Shown here one piece after another: positions 40,110-51,108 of a stretch of DNA of 64,000 nt. The notes under the pieces are model-generated. The model did not search any database and was not told where the DNA came from. It saw only the letters and a program-made list of their open reading frames with translations. The position numbers and the translations under genes were made by a program. The DNA comes from Rotaria macrura (taxonomy: Eukaryota; Rotifera; Eurotatoria; Philodinida; Philodinidae). The stretch covers positions 62,001-126,000 of the forward strand of contig OENT01000014.1 of assembly GCA_900239685.1 (NCBI GenBank), in the 5' to 3' direction. The first letter of the stretch is position 1, and each line of letters starts with the position of its first letter.

Positions 40110-42861
40110 ACAATATCACTTTTAAATTAATCATTCATTTAGAAAAGAGGAACAAAAAGTCACAAGTTATTCTCTTTCTTGTAATAGTTGTTATTCATAT
40201 TACTATTATTGTAGTTTAACATGCTTCGTAATTGTCTTTCATGGTGGAAATTATACAAGAATAACTGTGTTTAGATGCCTATTATTTTTTTTTTCGTTTG
40301 TTTTTGTTCTGTTTTTGCTATTCTGTGATTAATCTTATGTGACTTTGTACAATTCAAATATGGAGAGTATTAAATAAGTTAGCGAATGCAGTGAAATAGA
40401 CCGTATGTATTCCTAATTTGTTGTGTATTTTTGAAACGATGAAGTTGACAATACTTTTTCACTTGAATCAATTTAATAGAACATTCTTTTTTTACTAATT
40501 TTTGTTGTATAATCGTAAGAAAGAAACTTAATGTTTTTCATATATAACTAAGTATGATTGATATCTAAACTTTCGACACGTTATCTGTCATTGAAGAATT
40601 TTCAACGACCGGACCAGACTAGACACCAGTGTGAATTAAAAATAATTCAACAATGATTACGTTGTATTATTATCGTGATTTTTGGCAATCAAAAGAATAT
40701 GATGAAACATCAATAGAATGCTATCGAGTAACAACATCATCATTGTAATTTCATTAATTGCTCTCTTTGTTTTTCTGTTATTTAGTTTCATTTATAAACA
40801 TAGATCGTATGCTGGTATGGATGCAGTTTAGTGGAATAAAGAGAAACTTTAGGACACAATGTTCTTTTGTTTATATGATTTTTTTTCATTGAAGAGAAAA
40901 ACAACAGAAAGAAAAGTGTTTTACAAGGATTTACAGTTCATGGACCGTCATTATACACGACAGGATGATATCACGGTTGTTTTAAAGATCTTTGTATGCT
41001 GCTAACATCTACTTTTAAGGACCATCATAATCTAGCACGTCAGATAGATCATTATTTTATATTAATGTGCATATTAAAATTATAGTTTGACATAAGTAAA
41101 ATGATTCAGTTAATTGAGAAAGATCTAGGAAAGAATGGAACAGAAATATTCTATTTTGAAAAAAATGTATTTATCGTGTCAAAATAATTATACTTGAAAT
41201 ATATTCAACTATCATCATTTGCAATTCTATGACGCACAACTTGCTGATAGATTCTTTTAATTAGGACACTGTCGTTTTATGTAGAAATGGTCATGAAGTT
41301 TATCATTCAAATGTATGATATAATAGTTGTTTATGTGTACTCTACATGCAAATACAAGATAAATGATGTGCATCAAACACTAATTGACTCTCAACATAGG
41401 ATTTACATCAATCTACGTGATAATAACGATCACATTCTAATCAAGATAGGCAATAAATGCAAAGAAGAAAAGTATTTGGAATTTAATAGAGGTCTGTTTT
41501 TTCGAAAATCTTTTATATCTTTTAATCTTTCTTTTCCTGGGTACATATGAATTCATTGAAGAGATAATAGGATATCACGAATGTTTTAAAGATCTAGCAA
41601 TAAGAAGTGGAGAGTAATATTAAATTATTTTTTTACTTCAAGGTACGACAAATGACGAGAACTATTCAAGAAGAAGTACGATTTCTCTCACAATCAAATC
41701 TAAATTGACGACTGGCACGCTTTTCCTCGAATTAAACAGACTTCTCAATAGTGAATACATACTATCATAGAATACAGAATCTTTTAAATAAATAAATAAA
41801 TATATATATAACTATATATGCTACTAGCACGCGATCATGCATTTGCTTGATTTCTGCATCTGAGATTCGAATGTGAATAGCCATATACAAAATTAATAAT
41901 GAATATTGAAAAAAGCGACATGCAAAGCACGTTGAGTTCAATTAAATATTCATATATAGAGATCGATTCCTCTTTGAATAATCAGCACGATACACGATAT
42001 AATTATTCTCTAAAAAATAAATAACGATGAGCGTTTTAATATTTTTTTCGTGTAATTTTTCAATCGAAACTAATGCAATCATCAATATCGTATATAGTAG
42101 CAGACTAGGATACAAGTAAACGTATCGAATGGATTATGATAAATCATATAAACTTTCTAGAATTTGATCGGATAAATAACACTTCTTCCTTCTTTCATCA
42201 TATCATCGTCTGATGCTTTTACAAACATGTCGAATTTTATGTCAATAAATTCAACTAAGAATCTTTTCTTCTTCTTTCATCGATATCATAATGATGACAA
42301 ATTATTTATGAACATCGAACAATGTCTTTTCAGTGAATTTACGATTGATAATGGTGATTATGATATTATGAATCTTGTGTTCGTTTGATGCAGTGTTTAC
42401 AGAAATGACAGTGTTTCAGAATGTTTTCTTATTATGAAAATTCAAGAATCAATAGTATTCAACAAAATAACTAAATCCAGTGAAGATAGTTCGAGCTCAC
42501 ACATAATCCATATACACATGTTTCAATAAATCTAAGAGTTTTTCCCCTTTTTTCAACATCGTCGTATAAAACATGTCAATACTGTCTTTAGATCACAAGA
42601 ATTTGACACAGCCCAGGTATTTTTGAATGAATAATATTGCTGTTGATCATGTGTTCGTTTTTTTCAAAATACGAAAGCAAACTTCTTCGAAATCGTAAAA
42701 GTTTGTTGGAAATTCTTTTTCTGAGTTTATGAATTGTTTCAATTAAGTATTTATGTTTATTGGCTTTCTTTCTCTCGGAGAAGTCTTTTTCTTTCACTTT
42801 TCATTGATTATTGACGCAAGCGTTCTTAACAGAATTCTAAAGCCACTAAGGTCGAACGATA

Positions 42862-43073
42862 CGGTTCATATACGGACAGTTAACTTGACGCAGGAATAAC
42901 GACCGTAAAATGATTAAAATAGTGCCGTATACAGCTGTATTTTTACAGTATACGGTACTGTTTCTGGGCACACAAGTAAAGGGTTGTATACTGTGAAATT
43001 ACGGCCGTATACGACCCTACTTTAATGATGTTACGGTCCGTATTACTGCGTCAAGTAAACGGTCGGTAACGGA
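42862..43073. mobile_element. MITE-like palindromic element, copy A
   Basis: About 210 bp that fold onto themselves. The left arm reads AACTTGACGCAGGAATAACG, then ACCGTAAAATGATTAAA. The reverse complement of the right arm reads TACTTGACGCAGTAATACGG, then ACCGTAACATCATTAAA. Toward the centre both arms carry CGTATAC-type palindromes. No coding capacity. Arms differ at several positions, so this copy is older than the element at 8.4-9.1 kb. Degenerate relatives occur at 45.96-46.13, 46.79-46.98 and 49.67-49.80 kb. Confidence 0.65.
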
Positions 43074-43817
43074 TATTCGTTTTGATTGACCTGGGAAAGT
43101 GCAAATGGGTACTTCATTTCTATTGACAAAGTCTCTTTTGCTGGTTTGCTATAGATAATAAAGTACCTCCAAGTATCGAACAAATAAGTTGATAAACTTT
43201 AAAAAAATTTATTCTATAAGAAATTATTGTTTGACAAGCAAGTTTCAGGAAGATAATTATTAAAAATCTTAAAATCTAAAAGGAGAAACAAATAACTCGA
43301 TAACGAGTTAGATTGAACTAAAAGAAAAAAAATCCTTAGATTCATCTACAAGAAACATACGCAAACAAGAGGAAGACGGAGCGGCTTTTAAATAATGGAA
43401 AAAAAAGAATCGACTTACCTTTTCGGCTTAGTAAGTACCCTTCAGGTACCTTGTTATTTTTCCCTAAGTGTGAAGAAAATCACTTTTCAAAAATTGCTAG
43501 TACCTTGGATACTTTGCTTTTGCTTGAGGTACTTACCGCCAAAAAAAACTGACTTGGAAAAATGATCGTCAAAATACTGGCGTTAATAATCTTATTCGAT
43601 TTATTTGAATTAAAATTCTTTTATTGAACCGTATAACTACTTGCTGAAAAAAAAATCTCGCAAGCTACTGAAAACAGAACTTCTTGTATATATTCACACA
43701 AGAGATGTCAGCATTGTATGCAACCAAGAGGATCATTCCGACCGTCGGAAACGGCTATAAACCGACGAATTACAACGGTGACTCCACAAAACTTCGACCA
43801 CTTTTTAAAAAAACCGA

Positions 43818-45085
43818 TACACAAGCGACCTGACACACATGGCTACATGTGGTTTGGAGTGATGATTTCAATGGCGAAAATCGCACGACTTCATCCATTT
43901 CGAAAATAATCTGATCTGAAAAATACCCTCCTATAGGAAAAACGTGGTTTTTCCTTGATTTCCCAGGAGAAATTACTGTTTTGAAAATCTTCGTCTAGGT
44001 AGAGGGTGCGTCGTAGAACTTTCATATTTATGTTCAATGGGAGAGAATAAAAGGGTTCAATAGCTTTCACTAGAAAAAATTTCATGCTGAGTAACAATGT
44101 CTCTGTGAACAGCTACTGGTGAACCGGAAGATTTTCAAGAAATTAGAGGATTTCACCATTCTTTTATCAAGGGATGAGAATACAACATCATGCAATCTCA
44201 TCTCATCAGCAACAAATTCTCTAGAATTTAAGATGATCGATGCAAAGCAAAACAGTAAGATCGAATCAAACCGTACAAACAAGTGACAAATTTTTAATAA
44301 CTTTTGACTTCGTTTTTCCAATAAGCACGATTTTTATTTAATACTTTATAGGTATTTAGTATGTTGTGTAACAGTGCTTTCAAATTATGTTTAATATGGA
44401 AATGTTTTCTGTTGTATGTAGACAAAGGCTCAACAGTTAAATGAACAATGAAAAACATTGCGCCAAACTGATTGCCAACTTTCCCCGTGCTATCAGTACC
44501 ATGTCCTAAGCTGCAATAGAGGATCATGCCCTCTTACTGCCGAGTGGCTATGTCAGACAACAGCCGAAAGCATGCTTTTCATACATAACAGTTAAAACCA
44601 CTGAAACGTCTCAAGCCGTCCGAAAACCTGGTGAGTTTTTTTACTAACCTCAGGAACATATTCTCGCTGGGATGTTTACATGGCAGATGTGGATGGTGCA
44701 CTTCAGATAACACATCTGAAGTGATTTCCATCACTTTTGGAACGTTTTAATAAGAGAAAATTCCTTGAAAACCTGCTGGTTCACCAGTAGCTGTTCACAG
44801 AGACATTGTTACTCAGCATGAAATTTTTTCTAGTGAAAGCTATTGAACCCTTTTATTCTCTCCCATTGAACATAAATATGAAAGTTCTACGACGCACCCT
44901 CTACCTAGACGAAGATTTTCAAAACAGTAATTTCTCCTGGGAAATCAAGGAAAAACCACGTTTTTCCTATAGGAGGGTATTTTTCAGATCAGATTATTTT
45001 CGAAATGGATGAAGTCGTGCGATTTTCGCCATTGAAATCATCACTCCAAACCACATGTGGCTATGTGTGTTACGTCGCTTGCGTA
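43818..45085. repeat. Large inverted repeat, ~320-bp near-identical arms
   Basis: The left arm (about 43818-44139) and right arm (about 44763-45085) are reverse complements around a ~620-bp spacer. A central ~270 bp looks identical; mismatches appear only toward both ends of the arms. Each arm therefore contains the same 64-codon frame starting MKFFLVKAIEPFYSL (minus at the left, plus at the right), with no recognised domain. No transposase is seen. It could be a fold-back element or a duplication in inverted orientation. A transcript across it would form a long double-stranded hairpin. Confidence 0.8.
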
Positions 45086-45270
45086 ACTGGCCGACATTAT
45101 AATGGTAGAGATCTTATGGATTCAGCAGACATTGATTTCCACCGTATTTCTCCGTAATCCATCATGCCGTTTTATGGAACGTTGTTTTTCGCTTGAAAAC
45201 GGAGACCGTTTATCTCACCAATTGTCTCACTTTTCTATTCTAATGGATTACAATGACGTTTTGTGCCATT

Positions 45271-45582
45271 TTATATATCGTTTACGGGCGTTTCCGGCGC
45301 CTTCGTTTTTGACTTGGTATACCCACTGCTTTTATCCAACATGATACATGGAATATTCACTTCTTCTTTATCATCAAACCGCCCGCAGCAGAAATAATAA
45401 CGATACCATAAGATCCACAAGTCCATTATCCACTGATAGAAAAACAAAACTCTGAATGAAATCGGTATCAACATCAATAGTAGGCAGCAATAGGGCGCGT
45501 TCAACCAAAGTGATGCATCGCCGTGACAGAAGTATTCGAACCATTCCATATTGATCGCTGTTATGTCGTCAATAGAACTCAA
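45271..45582 (-). CDS. Unrecognised open frame with hydrophobic segments
   Basis: About 103 codons ending at a TAA read from 45273-45271. Composition is unlike the surrounding AT-rich frames: many Trp, Cys and GC-containing codons, two hydrophobic stretches (LLLMLIPISFRVLFF and a Trp/Tyr-rich one), then a charged segment (GRFDDKEEVNIP). It begins at a non-ATG position with a plausible AG just upstream, so it could be a terminal exon. It lies just outside the right arm of the large inverted repeat. No family recognised and no partner exon found; it may be a remnant of an element or gene. Confidence 0.25.
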   Translation of the reverse strand: MSSIDDITAINMEWFEYFCHGDASLWLNAPYCCLLLMLIPISFRVLFFYQWIMDLWILWYRYYFCCGRFDDKEEVNIPCIMLDKSSGYTKSKTKAPETPVNDI

Positions 45583-45959
45583 TCCTTTGAGAAAGATAAT
45601 TTAATGATTCTCTAATATAAATCAATATGATCAAATGATCTTTATTTGTATTGTTATTTCTCTACGTTGCTCTATATCGTGTATTGAGCAATAATTGACC
45701 TAGTACTGCATGATCTAAGTGAAACCAATGTTCACTTCCGGGGAACTTTAAAATGACACACAGACATACAAACTTTCACAAATAATATAAACAAGTTAAA
45801 TTTTAAATCAATGAATGAAAAAAGCAGAAAAGAGATGGGAATATATATAATCGATCATGCGTTTTTCTAACCGTTCGTTCTGTCATAAGAAAAATATTTT
45901 TCAAATATAATATACTACATGATCATAAGAAATTCAGGGAGGTGACTACTCTGGTAGAA

Positions 45960-46130
45960 CAGTACGGTCCGTATACGGTCGTGAAGCGTGAAACACAGTC
46001 CAATCCAGACCGATGTTTTACAAGCGTTTTATGATGTATTTATCGTCGTATATACAATGTACTTAGGGCATATACACAATAGAAGTATATACGGCCGTAT
46101 ATGATCCGTATCCGGTGACTATATTCAATC
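45960..46130. repeat. Degenerate palindromic repeat, copy B
   Basis: Starts with ACGGTCCGTATACGGTCGTG and ends with TATACGGCCGTATATGATCC, repeating the ACGGNCCGTATAC-type core seen at 42.9-43.1 kb in inverted orientation at each end. Decayed and non-coding. Confidence 0.5.
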
Positions 46131-46795
46131 ACCGGGGTAGATGTAATTTATCTATTGATGAAGTGTTAATTGTTACAATGATCAGCACATTTTGTTTCTA
46201 TAATATTTCAGGTATGATTTTTATTTGCAGAAACTATTTAAAAAAGAGTTCATCTTCTTATATTTAGTATCACAAGAACCTTTCATTCAAATTAGACACG
46301 ATTGATGAAAATTCCAATGAGTCTAGTCGCTCTATTACAGCATCATCTATAATAGATGTATGATTGTAGTAAATCAAGTTGAATTACTGAAAAAAAAATG
46401 AGTCTGATCCAATGTGATTTAACTAAACTTTCATTCGAATGAACTATAGTGGAATTAATTATTTTCCTGACAGAATCAGCTTTTCACTTTTTGGACGATC
46501 AAGCGTTTTTAACTGTGCCAATTTTTAAAATATTTTTAAAATCCCTTAACACTTTATTTAAAATATAAATGTGTGTGATAAAAAGATGCAGGAGTACAAA
46601 ATAGAGAAAAAATGACACCGACACATACAACATAATAAAAATAAAGTATCTGAGCTGCTATTTAAGATTTGCTGAGTTTCTTGTCAGAAAAAGTAATAAA
46701 ACTACCTGGATCAATCGATAAGAATCCGTATTTTTACCATAAATTTGGTTCGTTCAGCATCGCCAACGGACCGCATTATCTTTTAATGATGGGCA

Positions 46796-46980
46796 CAGTA
46801 ATACGGCACCGTATTCGAAGCTGTATTTTCACAATATACAGTTGTTTATGTAGCATTAGCTTATTATGATAGGGTGATATGATATTTCTGTACTCGATAT
46901 TACTGCAATATACGATCCGGTTATGCGTCGTAGTGTAACCGTAAACTGCCTTTTGCGAACCGTATCACTCGATCTAGGTG
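46796..46980. repeat. Degenerate palindromic repeat, copy C
   Basis: Left end has CAGTAATACGGCACCGTATT. Toward the right end are TATACGATCCGG and GTAACCGTAAAC. This resembles the arm sequence of copy A (CAGTAATACGGACCGTAA) with substitutions. Non-coding. Confidence 0.45.
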
Positions 46981-47046
46981 CTATCATAAACTTTATCACC
47001 GGATTTAGTACTCAAGAATTAGCAGCATTTGTTACTTTCCCTATGA

Positions 47047-47457
47047 GGATGCAATGGTGATGATAACCGATTCACCGGTTGTACCGGTTACCGCTTCAAC
47101 CGGTAACCGTTCCACCGGTAACCGTTCCAACCGGTTGCCGTTATAAGCCAGCATTAGCCATTATTAGCCGGTGTAAACAAAGGATGCAGTAATGACAGTG
47201 AATTACATAACACCGATTCATACCAGTAACCAGTTCTAGTCCGGATAAACTTATACTAGCCGGTATTCACCTAATACCGTCGGTATAAACCAAAATAACC
47301 CAAATAAGGTAGTTCAAAGACTATATGCCGGTTATGGCAACGAGTGGTTATTTTCACTGTTACGTCCCTTGAATACACCGGTATTAACGGTTACCAGTGG
47401 AACGGTTACCGTTAGAACGGTGAACCAGTGATTCGCCGTCACTGTTGCATCCCTAGC
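47047..47457. mobile_element. Miniature element with 9-bp flanking duplication
   Basis: A ~411-bp stretch flanked by the direct repeat TCCCTATGA at 47038-47046 and 47458-47466. Inside, the ends are imperfect inverted repeats: left GGATGCAATGGTGAT..., right (reverse complement) GGGATGCAACAGTGACGG.... Subterminal blocks on both sides repeat ACCGGTAACCGTTCC-like units in opposite orientation. A GGGATG-type end with an 8-9 bp duplication fits a non-autonomous hAT element. No coding capacity. Confidence 0.7.
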
Positions 47458-47740
47458 TCCCTATGAACAACTGGTCTATCATAGACAAGATCCAAATCAA
47501 TGTAGATGTCTGCAACTTAACGGGTGTTCGCCATAAGTAGAAATTCCACTGTATACGACTGACTATGTAACCATCAATAATATAATTGATCACGACCACT
47601 TTCTTGTGACAAATTCGAGCCACAAATAAAAAACAAACCATCAATATTGATAATACCAAAAATATGATTCGAATTCCAAATGAGATTTTAGAGAAGAGTT
47701 CTTTTAGGATATCCTTATACTTATGGGTGTCCTACAAAAA

Positions 47741-48015
47741 CCCAGTGAAAATTTTTCGGTAATTTTAATCGAATTATTCTGCAACAAAATCAAAATTAAA
47801 ATCGATTGATAATTTTGATTATCGTTGATCATGACGTAACCATTATTTAATATTGTTACTTATTCAGTGTGAAATTTTCGGATTAAAATTGATTATTTTG
47901 CAGGACGGTTACGTCATGATCAACGATAATCAAAATTATCAATCGATTTTAATTTTGATTTTATTACAGAATAATTCGATTAAAATCACAGAAAATTTTT
48001 CACTGGTTCACTGGG
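47741..48015. repeat. Inverted repeat with ~100-bp arms
   Basis: The left arm 47741-47841 and right arm 47907 to about 48008 are reverse complements with few mismatches (arm core GTTACGTCATGATCAACGAT), around a 65-bp loop. It would form a strong hairpin. Probably a small fold-back/MITE element; an open frame over the right arm is a by-product. Confidence 0.75.
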
Positions 48016-49667
48016 AAGTTATTCAGAAATTAATTTTTCAATGAGAATAGTACTAAAACTTACTCTAATGCCGACCCGACCGAAATGAATGTTGTAATAC
48101 GAGTGTGTTTAACGTGGCGATTTTATTTAATGATGAAATCAGATATAAGAAACGAATTTTGCATCCTTTGTTCTAGAATGTGCTTGAATGACATAAAGCA
48201 TATAGAGTGAAATTAAGCGCGTAACCAGAAAATGTTCGTAGGTGAATGGGGGCTCGACTCCTAGTTTTTATAATTTCAGCAACAATAACTAGCAAATTTT
48301 ACAATGGAGTATTCTAATCATGGTCATCTGTCATACCAATGCGCATGAATGACATTTTCTAGTGGTTTTATGGATATGAATTGAGTTTTATGGTTGATGA
48401 GGTATATCTTGACATGAATGGTTAACACTAATAACATCACCAATAGTTTCACTTTGGGATTTTCTTTTATTTGAGACGTTTTTCTGGTTTTCAATTAAAA
48501 TTTTTTCACATAATATGTTATTAAGAATGTTTCCATAGGTTCATCAATAAGAACACGAAATGGTTGTTGGCCAAATGATTGTGAAATAAAATTTTCATTG
48601 TCAACCCCTCATCCTCCCCTTGAAAAACAGGACATCCCATATTAAAAAGCCACCCCAAAGAAAAAGTTCGAAATGCATAATATAATTTCATCGGGTCTCT
48701 AAAGAACATTTTTTCAGAAGCCCAGTGGATCTTTTAGGCTTTCACAATTGAAAACCTGTTTCTATTGATGTAAAACAAGGCTTTGTAAATATAAGGGACT
48801 TTTTCCTAGTCAAAAAGTTGGCTTTTAAGTAGTCGACTGCTAGAAGTGCTTGTTTTAATCCCAGAAAAAATTTTCAATAACCCATTGGTTTCTGGGTGAA
48901 TACGCGAAAAAAATAGCCCAAAGTAGAAGGCCATGACTTTGTATTATGGGAGTGCGTTTAGCATTATTCGATAGTTCGGGAGAAGAATCACACTTTTTTA
49001 AAGTTGATTAAAAAAAATAAGAATTGAGAGTTTTTCTTTAACTGCTGTCCATTATAGTGATCGTTTTACTTCGTCTGCTGATCAGTATACTTGTGATTAG
49101 CAATGTTTGTTAAATTACTTACACTCCTCAAAATGTAGTCAAATTAAGAATTCCTTTCTCTGTGCGTTTATTCAAGATATGCGTTACTGTGATTTTACAC
49201 TAATTGTTATATGTTTGTGTAATATTATAGATGCCAAAACGTTCACAGGACACACGAATATTGATCATCTCTTTTCATTATATTGACTTGTTATAGTGTA
49301 CAGAATAGCTAGAATATTCTTAAAATGATTGATTTATCGATCGTGTAACTAGGAAAGTCTAAAATTTTCATAGATGGGGCTCAGCTCTTTGTAGAGGGGG
49401 GGGGCTGAGTTATCTCTATCCTCGCTCTGGTTACGCCCCTACTTGAAACACCACAACCAATGCTGAAATACGTGTCATCACCGGTCAAGGAAAACATGAA
49501 CGCCATTATGGAGGTACGCATGGAAAAAATTATTTGGCTACAAAGTTTTTAAATAGAAATCACAATAGTGAGTGCTCACTCACATAGAAACAGTCAGGGT
49601 ATGAGTGATTTCAACGTTAAATACTTTGAACAAAAGAAAATTACTAAAGCACAGGTTATTCATCCAT

Positions 49668-49795
49668 GGCCGTAATACGGCTCGGTGCCGGATGTATATG
49701 GTCGCTCTTGGGTGTCGTATACGATACGGCGATATATGGCCGTAATACGGTGCATACAAAAACGTTAAAATACGGGCGTTTACGGTAGTAATTGT
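49668..49795. repeat. Degenerate palindromic repeat, copy D
   Basis: Contains GGCCGTAATACGGCTCGG near the start, a central CGTATACGATACGG, and a second GGCCGTAATACGGTGC, so the palindromic core of copy A recurs about 65 bp apart. Non-coding. Confidence 0.45.
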
Positions 49796-50203
49796 TGATC
49801 GTAGTGCACGTTCTAAGAGATGTTTAAGTTTTTTTTCACCGGTACTCTATTTTATAATTTATGGAAAAAAACTGAAGTACCTTGTGAATATTTGTAAGAA
49901 AGAAATTCATTTTGTTAATGTTTCATTATTATTCAAAAGTTGCTCGTCTTCCTCTTGTATTAGTTTTATTTCTAAATGGTCCTAAGATAGTTTTTCCATA
50001 GTTTGATTCAATCGAAGTCATGATGTATGTTTCTATTTCTTATAGATTTCGATATTTGTCACATCGAGCTTGTTCACTTCTTTTTGTGGTTTGCTGAATG
50101 AAGAGACTCAGCCGTCGCTGTTCTGGTTCTTGTTTAGAGCAGCGTCATCCTTAACATAAATTACTTTAATTGACAGCACACATAACAGAGTGTGGTTGTT
50201 GCG

Positions 50204-50733
50204 CAGGGGCCGCTCGAAATGGCTAGAGCACGGGGGGGGGGGGGGTCAATCCTAAAATCGGAGAAAACTATCAAATAGCTTTCTGCAAGGGGAAAACAGC
50301 TCATTTGTGATTTTTCTGACTTAAGTCAATCGATTTTACACAAAAACGTCACACCAATCAAGAAACTTCGATTTAAGATGTACCACCCTAGATTGATATT
50401 TTGAAGAACAAGGATACAAAATTTTATTGTTTTAATCGACTCACTATTTTTTTGACTTTAAATAAAAAAATTAGCCGTTTCATGCTTGGCTTTCTCCGGC
50501 ATTGAAGAAAATTATATATTATTTCTCCCAATTTGAGAAAATTATCCATTAGATTCCTCCGACACCGGAGAAAATTATCAGTTGGATTTCTCCAAAACCG
50601 TACTGAACCTCTTTGTGAATTAAATTCACCCAACTTAAAAATTAGCCATCAAAATTTTCGAAATCGGCGAAAGCGCAGGTCAACTGAGCAGGGAGATGAC
50701 CACGCCCTCCCCCCGGTTATGGCACCGCCCCTG
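50204..50733. mobile_element. hAT-like miniature element
   Basis: About 530 bp bounded by CAGGGGCCGC at the left and GCACCGCCCCTG (reverse complement CAGGGGCGGTGC) at the right: CAGGGGCGG ends are typical of hAT elements. The flanking 8-mers, TTGTTGCG at the left and GTGTTTCG at the right, agree at 6 of 8 positions, as an aged 8-bp target duplication would. The interior has a G run at about 50231-50245 and three ~33-bp degenerate tandem units (GAGAAAATTATC...TTTCTCC) at about 50480-50600. No transposase frame. Confidence 0.6.
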
Positions 50734-51108
50734 GTGTTTCGGTACCGCCGATCAAAAAATTATCTAATATCATAAAAAATATATATTTAAACGATATGAG
50801 AATCGCACGGCATGTGCGGACCTCTGACTTGTTATTTGTAGACCAACAATTAAAATATGGGATATTTTCATTGGCTCCTATAGTCGTCTAATTGTAGAAC
50901 AACATGAAGACAAACACACACAGCCATGCGAACAGGACGAAACACAATACCTATCCTAAAGTGCTTCTCTAAGTTATAGAAGTGTATCAAAGTATATGAT
51001 ACGTTCTGAGGTCTAGAAAAGACGAATGTTTTAATCACAATCAGCCGAATTCATGTGAAGACTTTGAATAATTTTCTATTGTATTAATAATTTCAGATGC
51101 ACTAATGG

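Larger units (their letters stand above)
40110..51108. other. Gene-poor island rich in inverted repeats
   Basis: Eleven kilobases between RNF217 and the ENTPD gene without a supported host gene. From about 42.8 kb it carries several palindromic and inverted-repeat elements, listed separately. Between 40.1 and 42.8 kb, and between 48.0 and 49.6 kb, I see only AT-rich DNA with short frames. G-homopolymer runs occur at about 49397-49406 and 50231-50245. Accumulation of non-autonomous elements in a non-coding stretch is the simplest reading. Confidence 0.6.

Noticed and set aside
41287..41550. 87-codon plus frame
   Set aside because: No recognisable domain and no neighbouring exon; single AT-rich frame.
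43891..45012. Identical 68-codon frames on both arms of the large inverted repeat as two genes
   Set aside because: They are the same sequence because the arms are identical; identity is no evidence of protein-level selection.
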